Part shown: positions 1 through 8,621 of the stretch, one piece after another | Numbering within the stretch: position 1 is the first letter of the stretch | Layout: every line of letters starts with the position of its first letter | Assembly (NCBI GenBank): GCA_045592865.1 | Contig: JAZNVP010000114.1 | Coordinates: 1 to 21,309, forward strand | Length of the DNA stretch: 21,309 nucleotides | Direction of reading: 5' to 3' | Source of the DNA: RGIG9114 sp045592865 | Lineage (GTDB): Bacteria; Bacillota; Clostridia; Oscillospirales; JAGBHD01 | Translations under genes and position numbers: made by a program | The notes under the pieces: model-generated | The model's database searches: none | What the model was told of the DNA's origin: nothing | What the model saw: the letters and a program-made list of their open reading frames with translations, nothing else

Positions 1-446
1 GTCTCGCCCCTGTCGGTCGATTTAAATACGTCGGACGGGTAACCGTTACCTGCGCATATGTAAACAACGTCAACGTTATTGGGGTCGATAGCAATACCGT
101 CGATATATGTATAACTACTGTGAGTCATCTGATCGGTTATCGGGATCCACCCTTCTTTTTCGGCATCCCAACGGTAAGCACCGCCAACGTCTGTTCTTAT
201 GTATCTGATGCTGGGATCCTTCGGGTGAATAACAAATCCCGAAACGTATCCGCCGCCGCCGAGTCGGACAGGGTTTACTTTGTTGAAATCTTCGGCGACT
301 ACCATTGAGTTATAGGAAGCCGGATCGACCTTGCCGCTACCCGAAGACGAATCTGCGCTGCTGGTTTCCACATCTCTGTCGCAAGACGAGAGAACGATTG
401 AAAACGCCATAATTACAGCTAATAATCCGGAAATTTTTCTTCGCAT
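1..446 (-). CDS. GH74-like (xyloglucanase-type) lipoprotein, N-terminal part only, runs off the window edge
   Basis: Reading the minus strand from the ATG at 446 gives an open frame to the window edge (about 148 codons). The first 22 residues are a lipoprotein signal peptide: basic MRRK, a hydrophobic core, then lipobox LSSC with Cys22 as the expected lipidated residue. A short Ser/Asp-rich linker follows, then the start of the propeller: LGGGGYVSGFVIHP, the RTDVGGAYRWD signature holding the first GH74 catalytic Asp, YIDGIAIDPNN, and a first Asp-box-like strand (FKSTDRGE). An AAGGAG ribosome binding site lies 9 nt upstream of the ATG, and the preceding gene's stop is 41 bp away, so it is probably the last visible gene of the same operon. 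Known of the family: GH74 enzymes hydrolyse xyloglucan beta-1,4-glucan backbones. Inferred: surface-anchored hydrolase. The second catalytic Asp lies outside the window. Confidence 0.85.
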   Translation of the reverse strand, partial: MRRKISGLLAVIMAFSIVLSSCDRDVETSSADSSSGSGKVDPASYNSMVVAEDFNKVNPVRLGGGGYVSGFVIHPKDPSIRYIRTDVGGAYRWDAEKEGWIPITDQMTHSSYTYIDGIAIDPNNVDVVYICAGNGYPSDVFKSTDRGE

Positions 447-487
447 TATTTTATCTCCTTTTCATATATATTCAAAATAACAATCTG

Positions 488-3400
488 TTATTTATATACA
501 ATAACTGCGCCTTGTCCGCCCGAGGTCATATAACAAGCGCCATAGATCTGCATATCTCCGAGAACTCCGCCGAAGCATCCCATTTTATCACTTTCGATCA
601 TAAGTTCGAAGGTTTCGCCGTAGTCATCCGAAATAAACAGTCCCTCTTTTTCATTATACTCCCCTATTGCATAAAATGCAAGTACATTTGCGTTTTTTCC
701 TTTACCAAAACTTATAGATTTTACGCCTGTAATAGTAGACAACTTAGTGAAGGTTTTTCCATAGTCGGTTGAATAATAAACTGAACCGCCGGAAAGCGCA
801 TAAACCCATCCTTCTTTGCCGCGAACGGTCTGAATATGCGTAAAGTTTGTTAAGGTGGTGTTAACAAGCGTGTAGCTTTCACCTCCGTTATTTGAACGAT
901 AAATACCTTCCGCACCTGAGTAGTAGAAAATATTTCCGTTCGCGCCGTCGGACACTAAAAGATCATAATGGGTCCATTTAGTTGTCATGTTGTTTGCCGT
1001 TGCGCCGGTCGAAGCGTGCCATGTAGCGCCGCCGTCCTTCGTGTAGTAAGGCACGGTGCTCCATCCTCCGACAACGATGTTGTTGGTATTGGTTGCGCTG
1101 ACTGCAACGTCCATAGAGTTAGCAACGCCTGAGTTTATTTCAGTTGTTGTTTCACCGTAGTTTGCGGAAACATAAATCTTAGTTCCTGTGCTACCGAAAA
1201 CAACGAAATTAGGATTGCTATAAGAATAAACGATATCGGGAGTGTCACCTAAAAATCTGTTGGCGGGCGGAACGGTTATATCTTTATAATAAACCGATCC
1301 GTTATCATAGGTTCCCGCGATAAATCTGATGGGGCCTTCAGGAAGCGATATCTTATCCATTATAACCGCCTCTTCGTGTCCTATTACCTTGGAATACCAG
1401 TCGGTAGTGGCTTCGTTAACGTCGTAGGTTACCCAAACGCCATACCAGTCGGTGAACCAGAGTTCTTTTGTGTTGTGAGGATTGAATTTAAGACAACCAG
1501 TTGCAGAGGAGAAGTAGTAAGACGGCCACCATCCGCGTCTGTCTATCTTTCTGTTGCTCTGAACAAGATTCCTCCAGGTAATGCCTCCGTCTTCCGAAAG
1601 GAAGATCGGAAGACCCATCGGTCCTGCGCCGCCACCTGTTGAATAGCAGGTAACGATCCTATTGGGGTCGGTGGGGTCAACGTCTAATCCGAGATAATAG
1701 GTGTGCGACGTGGGAGAAATGTTCGTTACGGTTCCGTTCTTATACTTAAAGAGTCCTTCTTCCGAAGTTACAAGAAGCGTTCCGTCAGACGCAACTCTCA
1801 TAGAATATGCCGAATCGGGAAGAGAGCTTACCTTGCTCCAGTTCGTGCCACCGTCGGAAGAACAGTAAACACCGACACCGGGTCCTGCAGCGTAGATGGT
1901 CTTGCTTCTGCCGTCAACCGTCGAGGTGGGGTCAATTGCAACGCTACGAATTCCTATATTGCCGTTTGTATTGAAGGGGACCTGACTGGAACTTACCTGC
2001 GTCCAGGTATTTCCGCCGTTGCGGCTATAGTAAAGACCGTTAAGTCTTGTTCCTGCGTAGATAACGTTCGAGTTATTCGGGTCAACCATAATGCACTCGC
2101 CGATCTGCCTATGAGAGCCGTTCCCAAAAAAGTTAACGTGAATAAGCTTTTCCCAGGTTTTTCCCCCATCGGTAGATTTATAAACACCTCTGTCGGTTTC
2201 CGGCTTACCTCCGCCGTCCCCAAGACCGGCATAAATAACGTTTACGTCATTAGGATCAAGTGCAAGACCGTCAACCGCATATAACTGAGATTGGCTTGAG
2301 CCGAAGGAAAGCATCTGGGTCCATTCGTTTCTGTCAACGTCCCATTTATATGCGCCGCCAACGTCTGTTCTGATGTATTTAATATTATTGTCTAACGGGT
2401 GGATATATACACCTGTTACGTATCCGCCGCCGCCCTTAGGAACGGTTATCAATTCTCCCGAAGGGAATTCTTTATCGCAGATATAAGCGAAATTATCGAA
2501 ATAAAGGCTCTTGGTTGGGTCTTTAGCTACGTTTTGGAACTGAATATACATACTTCCCGAGAGGGTTGAAGGATCAATTCTGCTCTGAGTTCCATTATAT
2601 ACATACTGAACGAAGGGTAAAATAACCTTTCCTTTAAAGCCCTTAGGAATCATCACGGAGTGGTAAGAACCGTGAGTATACCTATAATATACGCCATCTT
2701 CATAGAGGTAGTAATGTCCGCCGTCTACGATCCAGGAGTAGCCTTGGCTTGTGTTTAAAAGTAAGGTAAGGTATGAAGCGCCTTCCATTTCCGTTGCATC
2801 AACGTCAAAGGAAAGTCCCTTTTTCTTTGAAGGATCTCCGCCGTAAGTAACCGCTACAGTAGCAGACGAACTTGTGTGTCCGCAGGTTATCTTAAGACGT
2901 CCGTTTTCGAGTTCATAATAATCGGAAGTGATTCCGTTCCAGCTTCCGAGGTTAACGTTTCCGTCGTCAAGGTCATTAATAAGGACGGTTTCAAGTCCCG
3001 AAAGCTCATAGTCCGACTCAACTATCTGACCCGACGCAAGACTTCCTACGATATATCCGTAGTTATCAAGGTAGATACTCTTTGAAGCATCAACGGTTAC
3101 ACTTTTTAAGAGAACGGTAAGTCCCGTAACGTCATTTTTGGATATGCTGTTTCCGTTTGATACGTAGCAGAAGCTATCGAAAGGTATAACAACGTTTCCT
3201 TTAAATCCTGCAGGAATGCAGATAGCCGTTGTATCGTTAGTGTTTTTATAGCTATAATATTGGCCGTATTTGCTTATAAGGTATGCTGTTGCGCCCTTTT
3301 TCATCTCGGCATAGCCCGAAGAGGTGTTGCTTAAGAACTTAAGCCAAGAAACACCGTTTTCTGTATTATCGACCTCAATATAAACTGCCGTATAACCTAC

Positions 3401-4720
3401 CGAAGAATACTTGAGTTCAAGGCTTACACCACAGTTATTATTGCTATGGCTTTGACGAAGACGAACTCTTCCCTCATAGGTTCTGCCCTGAGCGGTAGAA
3501 TACCCGCCGAGCGTTGTTACGCGGTCGTTTACGTCGAGCGTGTCAACAACGACAGAAGTGCTCGATTTATACGGATAATTGGAGCTGGAGATTTCATTTC
3601 TGCTGACGAAAGCGGTGTTATAGACCTCTTCGTCGCTGCTGTCAAGAAGATATGCGCATTTAAACTCTGAGAAGGTCATTTTCTTGGCTGCATCCTTTTC
3701 AACAGACTCAAACTGTATCTGAATCTGATTAACAGCATTAGTATTTATTGCTGTTTCGCTGTTCAGATAAACGTATTCCGAAAGAGGAAGAACGACGTAA
3801 CCCGAAAATCCTGCAGGTATGCTGCAAGAACGGTTTGATGAATGGTTGTATTTAAAAATTCTTCCTTCTGCATCTATTAAATAGTATACTCCGCCAAGCT
3901 TTAGTTGAGAAACCTTTTCGGATTTTAAGAGAAACTTAACGAGTGATGTTCCCGTCTGCTCGGTTGCATCTACCTTAACATAAACGGCGATAGAACCGCT
4001 TGACTCAAAGTCAACTAAATCAAGAGCAACGGTTGCGCTTGAGGTTTTATGTCCCTGCGTTATCACAAGCTTTGTTCCGTCGCAGGAAAGAAGAGATGCT
4101 TTAAAAGCAATGTTTCTTGCCACATTAATTTCAAGATTTCCCGAAAGTGAAGCCAGATTGAAGGGATAATCACTATCTTTTATCTGATTTTCTAAAAGCT
4201 CCTCTTCCTCTTCTCCCGCTTCAGTATCAGGCCCTGTGGTTCCTTCCTCTTTGTTAGGAGGTGTCGTTTCGTTTTCAGGAAGGTTTTCGTCCTTATTCTC
4301 TTCCTTATCCTCGTTTTCAGGAAGATTTTCATTCTTATCCTCTTCCTTATCCTCATTTTCGGACGGGGTTGTTGTTCCTATAACGTTAGGAAACTTATTC
4401 CCCGAAGTTCCTGAGTTTCCTCCCGAAGACGTATTGCCGGACGAGGTGTTTCCGGAAGATGTGTTTCCTTCTGATGAGTTGTTATTCTCATTTTCAGAAG
4501 AACTGTTTTCTCCGTTTTCACCTGCTCCGCCGTTATCTACTGACGAAGAGCTCTCATTTTTTCCGTCTTCTTTATTAATGTCTGAACTGTTGTTATCGGT
4601 GCTTTCCGAAGACTCGGATCCGGAAATTAAGTTTCCCGAATCCTTAGTCGGAACACACGCAGTTGCAAGAATAAGGCATATAACCATTATTCCCGACACT
4701 AATGCATACCACTTTTTCAT
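488..4720 (-). CDS. Multimodular GH74-like lipoprotein with long acidic linker and three beta-sandwich-like modules (1410 aa)
   Basis: Start chosen at 4720 (MKKWYALVSG), not the upstream in-frame ATG at 4768, because AGAAGGA sits 7 nt before it and the next paralog begins with the matching MRKWYAWVSG. Order of parts, numbered from this start: signal peptide with lipobox-like LATAC (Cys22); a low-complexity Ser/Asn/Gly then Glu/Lys/Pro linker (about 25-175); three related modules (about 180-360, 375-560, 565-750), each with an IP-(A/K)-GF-(S/K)-G-x-V-(V/I)-(L/I)-P strand, the second and third ending near YLDN or YFDN; a GH74-like two-propeller domain (about 760-1410). The latter has RTDVGGAYKWD (Asp786), several Asp boxes (STDGGKTW, SEDGGITW, TKDGGATW), DWYGVW, GHEEAV and TYDNG (Asp1139), the two Asp matching the GH74 catalytic pair. 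The modules probably bind carbohydrate or the wall, but I cannot assign a CBM family. Likely a surface xyloglucanase or related beta-glucanase. Substrate is inferred. Confidence 0.88.
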   Translation of the reverse strand: MKKWYALVSGIMVICLILATACVPTKDSGNLISGSESSESTDNNSSDINKEDGKNESSSSVDNGGAGENGENSSSENENNNSSEGNTSSGNTSSGNTSSGGNSGTSGNKFPNVIGTTTPSENEDKEEDKNENLPENEDKEENKDENLPENETTPPNKEEGTTGPDTEAGEEEEELLENQIKDSDYPFNLASLSGNLEINVARNIAFKASLLSCDGTKLVITQGHKTSSATVALDLVDFESSGSIAVYVKVDATEQTGTSLVKFLLKSEKVSQLKLGGVYYLIDAEGRIFKYNHSSNRSCSIPAGFSGYVVLPLSEYVYLNSETAINTNAVNQIQIQFESVEKDAAKKMTFSEFKCAYLLDSSDEEVYNTAFVSRNEISSSNYPYKSSTSVVVDTLDVNDRVTTLGGYSTAQGRTYEGRVRLRQSHSNNNCGVSLELKYSSVGYTAVYIEVDNTENGVSWLKFLSNTSSGYAEMKKGATAYLISKYGQYYSYKNTNDTTAICIPAGFKGNVVIPFDSFCYVSNGNSISKNDVTGLTVLLKSVTVDASKSIYLDNYGYIVGSLASGQIVESDYELSGLETVLINDLDDGNVNLGSWNGITSDYYELENGRLKITCGHTSSSATVAVTYGGDPSKKKGLSFDVDATEMEGASYLTLLLNTSQGYSWIVDGGHYYLYEDGVYYRYTHGSYHSVMIPKGFKGKVILPFVQYVYNGTQSRIDPSTLSGSMYIQFQNVAKDPTKSLYFDNFAYICDKEFPSGELITVPKGGGGYVTGVYIHPLDNNIKYIRTDVGGAYKWDVDRNEWTQMLSFGSSQSQLYAVDGLALDPNDVNVIYAGLGDGGGKPETDRGVYKSTDGGKTWEKLIHVNFFGNGSHRQIGECIMVDPNNSNVIYAGTRLNGLYYSRNGGNTWTQVSSSQVPFNTNGNIGIRSVAIDPTSTVDGRSKTIYAAGPGVGVYCSSDGGTNWSKVSSLPDSAYSMRVASDGTLLVTSEEGLFKYKNGTVTNISPTSHTYYLGLDVDPTDPNRIVTCYSTGGGAGPMGLPIFLSEDGGITWRNLVQSNRKIDRRGWWPSYYFSSATGCLKFNPHNTKELWFTDWYGVWVTYDVNEATTDWYSKVIGHEEAVIMDKISLPEGPIRFIAGTYDNGSVYYKDITVPPANRFLGDTPDIVYSYSNPNFVVFGSTGTKIYVSANYGETTTEINSGVANSMDVAVSATNTNNIVVGGWSTVPYYTKDGGATWHASTGATANNMTTKWTHYDLLVSDGANGNIFYYSGAEGIYRSNNGGESYTLVNTTLTNFTHIQTVRGKEGWVYALSGGSVYYSTDYGKTFTKLSTITGVKSISFGKGKNANVLAFYAIGEYNEKEGLFISDDYGETFELMIESDKMGCFGGVLGDMQIYGACYMTSGGQGAVIVYK
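4277..4360 (-). repeat. Two 42-bp tandem units coding an acidic Glu/Lys/Asn/Pro linker
   Basis: Positions 4277-4318 and 4319-4360 are imperfect tandem copies of a 42-bp unit, each coding 14 residues of the pattern ENEDKEE-x-K-x-ENLP. A partial third copy (ENET) follows. They form the charged half of the linker between the lipid anchor and the first module of the 1410-aa protein. In-frame units of this kind can gain or lose copies by slippage. The neighbouring paralog (4804-8610) lacks this stretch. Confidence 0.85.
4421..4468 (-). repeat. Ser/Asn/Thr/Gly short tandem repeat in the linker
   Basis: This stretch codes three GNTSS units in a row followed by GG. It is part of a longer run of Ser, Asn, Gly and Glu behind the lipid anchor of the 1410-aa protein. 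Such runs act as flexible spacers that lift a catalytic domain away from the cell surface. Confidence 0.75.
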
Positions 4721-4727
4721 ACTTTTT

Positions 4728-4734
4728 TCCTTCT
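4728..4734 (-). promoter_or_regulatory. Ribosome binding site deciding the start at 4720
   Basis: On the minus strand this reads AGAAGGA, 7 nt before the ATG at 4720. The competing ATG at 4768 is preceded by a weaker AGGAAAGG only 4 nt away and would put 16 charged residues ahead of the signal peptide. The 4720 start is therefore preferred. Confidence 0.75.
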
Positions 4735-4803
4735 GTTTTATTAAACATTTTATCTTGCCTTTCGGCATTAAACCTTTCCTGTTTTTGCAAGAAAGAATTT
4801 AAA

Positions 4804-7800
4804 CTATTTATAGCAAACCTTGGCTCCAAGTCCTCTGCCGAAGAGATAGCAGGTTCCGTATTCCTGCATATCTCCCTCCACATCTTTGAAAAGGTTTAAT
4901 TCCTCGACCCTCTTCATAAGTTCCCAGGTTTCTCCGTAATTATCCGAAATATAAAGCCCGTAAACTCCGTTATGCTCACCAACGGCATAAAGCGCATATT
5001 CATCCGTTTTGCCTTTACCAAAGCTAATGGAATCTACCGAGGTTATATTCTTAACTTTGACGAAGGTTTCTCCAAAATCGATTGATTTATAGAAATTTCC
5101 CTTTTCGTCAACCGCATATACCCAGCCTTCTTTGTCCGGTGCGGTATAGATAACAGCAAACTCCGAAAAATCGGTGCTGACGAGGGTAAAACTTTCTCCG
5201 CCGTTATCCGAGCGGTAAAGACCGTCTTTACCCGAATAGTAGAAAACGTTGCCGTCCTTTCCGTCGGGCTCCAGGATGGGCTTTTCATCCCATTTGTTTT
5301 TCATTTCATTTGCAGTAGCTCCCGACGACTGATGCCAGGTTTTGCCGCCATCCTTAGTATAGTAAGGAACGTCTTCCCAACCGATAACCAGAATGTTATC
5401 CTTGTCGGTTGTGCTGATTGCCACACCCATCGTGTTTTTCACTCCTGAGGGAACCTCGACCGTGTTGTTTCCGTAGTCATATGATACGTGTATCTTATCG
5501 GAAACGCAGGAAAAAACAACGAAACTGGGATCAGAATACTGATAAGCTATATCCGCTGTATCTCCGAGCATTCTTCTTTCGGGATATTTTGTTATATCCG
5601 AATAGCAGATCTTTCCGTTATCATAAGTTCCTATGATAAGGTTAAAGGGTCCTTCGGGAAGCGTAACGCTATCCTTTATAACTGCTTCTTCGTGTCCAAG
5701 AACCTTAGAATACCAATCTGGTTTACTGTCGTCTATATCATAGGTAACCCAGACGCCATACCAGTCGGTCATCCAGACCTCCCCTTTTTTATGGGGATTA
5801 AACTTAAGACATGCGGTCATCGACGAGAAGTAATAGTCGGGCCACCAGGAAAGCTTATCGAGCTTTCTGATATTCCGGATTTCCGATTTGGTTTCCCATG
5901 TCTTTCCGCCGTCTGAAGAATAGTAAATTGGAAGCATATGGGCATTCTCAGCGCCCTTACCGTCTCTGCAAACTATTATTCTGTTGGGATCCGACCCGTC
6001 AATGTCCAACGCGTTAAAATAGGGATTATCGGGCGTTGGTGTTATGTCGGTTTTAACCCCGTTTTTATATGTAAACAGTCCCTCATCTGAAGATAGATAA
6101 AGAGTGCTGTTAACAACTCTCATTTGTTTTGTCGTATCGGGAAGAGCATCTATTTTGCTCCAGCTTTCTCCGCCGTCGGTGGAGAAATATACTCCGACTG
6201 TGTATCCCGAAACGTAGATGGTTTTGCTTCGTCCGTTAACTGTTTCGCCGGAGTCAATAGCAACCGAACGAATGCCTCGCTGATTAGTTTTGTTGTTTGG
6301 AATGATATCGGTTGGAACTGTTTCCCAGGTTTCTCCTGCGTCGCGGCTGTAAGCCAAGCCTTCAAGCCTTGTTCCGCAGTAGATAACATCCGAATTATTA
6401 GGGTCAACAACTAAGCATTCTGCCAGATCTCTGTCAACGTTGTTGCCGAAAAAGGATTCGAAGGTTAAATACTCGAAGCTCTCGCCTCTGTTATAGGATT
6501 TATATATTCCTCTTTTGCCCGTTCCATTTCCGTCACCAACGCAGATATAGAGAATATCGGTATCCTCCGGGTCGAGCGCCATTCCGTCAACACAGTATTG
6601 CTGACCTAAGGTTCCGAAACAATCAAGGAACTGAATCCAGGTGTTAGTCTCTTCGTCCCAGCGGTAAGCGCCACCCATATCGGTTCTGATATATTTGACA
6701 CTATTGTCTTTCGGGTGAATATAGATACCCGTTACGTAACCGCCGCCACCGAGAGGGATCTGAAGAAGCTTTCCGCTGTTGTCTTGTTTATTCAAAATGT
6801 ATTCAAAATTATCAAAATATAAACATTTTTGTTTGTTTTTTACAACGTTATAAAGCTGAATTTTTATACTTCCTTCAAGGCACCTTGCTTCAATTCTTGC
6901 TTCCCCTCCATCGTAAACCATCTGCGAAAAGGGAAGGATAACCTTGCCGTTAAAGCCTTTCGGGATATAAGAAGAATAGTTGTTATAATGCTTATATTTA
7001 TAGTATTTCCCGTCTGAATAGAGGAAATAGTAACCCTCTTCAGAGAGGTGCGCTTCACCGTTTTCGGTGTCGAGCATGAATTTTATATAGGATGCTCCAC
7101 CGAGTTCCGAAGCGTCCAGATCAAACGAAATTCCTATCTTATTTTCAGGATTTCCGCCGCATGAAACCGATACGGTTGCTTCAGAACCTGTGTGTCCGCA
7201 GATGATCTTAAGCTTTCCGTTTTCTATATTATAATAGTCTGCCCTTATGCCGCTACTGTTATAAAGCGGAACTCCGACCGACATATCGGCTACCGTTTCG
7301 GTCTCGAGTCCGACAAAATCGTAGGCGCTTTCAGGTATCTGTGCCCCCACAAGTCCCGTCGGGATAAAACTGAGATTATCGAGATAAATGCTTTTGCTTT
7401 CGTCACGGGAAACGTGACTTAAAAGCAGCATCAGAGAGTTTATTTCCGACAAGTTTGCCTTTTCAAAGCAGTCAAGCGGGATCACAACCTTCCCCTTAAA
7501 CCCCGCAGGGATAAGGACTGCTCTGGTTTCATTCAGGTTTTTATATTCAAAATACTCATCGTATTTACTGATAAGCCATATTTTAGCGTTTTCTTTAAGC
7601 TTTGACGCGCCTTTTTCGGTGCCCATTAAAAATGATATCCAGGAATCACCGTTTTCGGTGTTATCCACCTCTACAGATACCGCTCCATAGCCAACAAGTG
7701 ATGAATTAAGTTTCATTCTCACACCGCTGACATTGTTGGTGTGGACCTGACAAAGACGGGCCCTTCCCTCATATGTTTTTCCTGCCGAAGCGGGATAACC

Positions 7801-8610
7801 GCCAAGGGTGGATACATTCTCACTTGAGTTAAAACTGTCTGCCACTATCAAATTGGTGAGGTTATATGGAAATGCCGTTTCCGAAACCGACGTTTTGCTG
7901 ACGAAGGCTTCGTCGTAGACTTCGGGTGCGCTTATATAAGGATAGGCAAACTTGAATTCCGAAAAGGTTATCTTTTTATTCTCATCCTTCTCAACCGCCT
8001 GAAACTGAATCTGAACGCCTTTGACAGTTTCGGGGTTTATGCCCTCATATTCCGAAATCGGAAGAACAACGTCCCCCGAAAATCCTGCAGGTATGCTGCA
8101 AGAACGGTTAGAAGAATGGGTTAGTTTATAGGTTTTTTCAGACGAGTCTATCAAATAGTATATTCCGCCCGATTTAAGTTCCGTGAGGTCATCGGTTTTC
8201 AGAATAAACTTGATAAGTGAATTTTCCGTTTGTGATGCCGCATCCACCTTTATATATAAGGCTTCTGCGTTACCCGAATATATATCATTAAAATTTATGT
8301 TAATGGTCGCGCGGGAGTTTTTATGTCCTTGCTTTACCGAAAAGGCTGTTTCCGAAAAATCTATAAGTGATTTTTTAAAAGAGCCTTCCCCGAGGCTTAG
8401 CTTTATGCAGTCGGAAAAGAGGCAGAGACCGAAAGGAAAATCTCCTTCTTGTATCTCCCCTTCCAAAAGTTCTGCATATTCGCCGTCAACTGCGGCATCG
8501 GGAATAGAAACGGCCTCTTCGGGCTCTTTTCCCCTTAAGGAAGATGCCGTTATCCCAAATGCAATACACAGAGCCAATATACCCGACACCCACGCATACC
8601 ACTTTCTCAT
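4804..8610 (-). CDS. Multimodular GH74-like exported protein with three beta-sandwich-like modules, no lipobox (1268 aa)
   Basis: This is a sister of the 1410-aa protein downstream. The start at 8610 has AAGGA about 8 nt upstream and lies 11 bp from the previous stop. The N-terminus (MRKWYAWVSGILALCIAFGI then TASS) aligns with the sister's signal peptide, but the lipobox Cys is replaced by Ser. It is thus either cleaved by signal peptidase I and released, or kept as a membrane anchor. The long acidic linker is missing. Three modules follow (about 50-222, 235-415, 425-605) with the same IPAGFSG / IPAGFKG / IPKGFNG strands and YLDN or YFDN ends. The GH74-like domain (about 615-1268) has RTDMGGAYRWD (Asp643), WWPDYYFSS, DWYGVW, GHEEAV and TYDNG (Asp997). 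Asp boxes include STDGGESW, SSDGGKTW and TKDGGKTW. Function inferred as extracellular xyloglucan-type hydrolase. Specificity unknown. Confidence 0.87.
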   Translation of the reverse strand: MRKWYAWVSGILALCIAFGITASSLRGKEPEEAVSIPDAAVDGEYAELLEGEIQEGDFPFGLCLFSDCIKLSLGEGSFKKSLIDFSETAFSVKQGHKNSRATININFNDIYSGNAEALYIKVDAASQTENSLIKFILKTDDLTELKSGGIYYLIDSSEKTYKLTHSSNRSCSIPAGFSGDVVLPISEYEGINPETVKGVQIQFQAVEKDENKKITFSEFKFAYPYISAPEVYDEAFVSKTSVSETAFPYNLTNLIVADSFNSSENVSTLGGYPASAGKTYEGRARLCQVHTNNVSGVRMKLNSSLVGYGAVSVEVDNTENGDSWISFLMGTEKGASKLKENAKIWLISKYDEYFEYKNLNETRAVLIPAGFKGKVVIPLDCFEKANLSEINSLMLLLSHVSRDESKSIYLDNLSFIPTGLVGAQIPESAYDFVGLETETVADMSVGVPLYNSSGIRADYYNIENGKLKIICGHTGSEATVSVSCGGNPENKIGISFDLDASELGGASYIKFMLDTENGEAHLSEEGYYFLYSDGKYYKYKHYNNYSSYIPKGFNGKVILPFSQMVYDGGEARIEARCLEGSIKIQLYNVVKNKQKCLYFDNFEYILNKQDNSGKLLQIPLGGGGYVTGIYIHPKDNSVKYIRTDMGGAYRWDEETNTWIQFLDCFGTLGQQYCVDGMALDPEDTDILYICVGDGNGTGKRGIYKSYNRGESFEYLTFESFFGNNVDRDLAECLVVDPNNSDVIYCGTRLEGLAYSRDAGETWETVPTDIIPNNKTNQRGIRSVAIDSGETVNGRSKTIYVSGYTVGVYFSTDGGESWSKIDALPDTTKQMRVVNSTLYLSSDEGLFTYKNGVKTDITPTPDNPYFNALDIDGSDPNRIIVCRDGKGAENAHMLPIYYSSDGGKTWETKSEIRNIRKLDKLSWWPDYYFSSMTACLKFNPHKKGEVWMTDWYGVWVTYDIDDSKPDWYSKVLGHEEAVIKDSVTLPEGPFNLIIGTYDNGKICYSDITKYPERRMLGDTADIAYQYSDPSFVVFSCVSDKIHVSYDYGNNTVEVPSGVKNTMGVAISTTDKDNILVIGWEDVPYYTKDGGKTWHQSSGATANEMKNKWDEKPILEPDGKDGNVFYYSGKDGLYRSDNGGESFTLVSTDFSEFAVIYTAPDKEGWVYAVDEKGNFYKSIDFGETFVKVKNITSVDSISFGKGKTDEYALYAVGEHNGVYGLYISDNYGETWELMKRVEELNLFKDVEGDMQEYGTCYLFGRGLGAKVCYK

Positions 8611-8621
8611 TGTTTATGTCC

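Noticed and set aside
1703..2284. 193-codon open frame on the plus strand
   Set aside because: It lies opposite the well-supported GH74-like domain of the 1410-aa gene, has no ribosome binding site or recognisable domain, and its composition follows from the antisense of Asp-box codons.
4277..4360. 42-bp tandem units as a possible regulatory or CRISPR-like repeat
   Set aside because: Period and phase are multiples of three and the units code an acidic spacer inside an open frame, so a protein linker explains them.
4721..4768. Earlier in-frame start at 4768 for the 1410-aa gene
   Set aside because: It would add 16 charged residues before the signal peptide. The 4720 start has a better-spaced ribosome binding site and matches the sister protein.
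4236..4802. 188-codon plus-strand open frame rich in Ser, Phe, Leu and Pro
   Set aside because: It is the complement of the acidic low-complexity linker and signal peptide. The biased codons on the other strand explain why it stays open.
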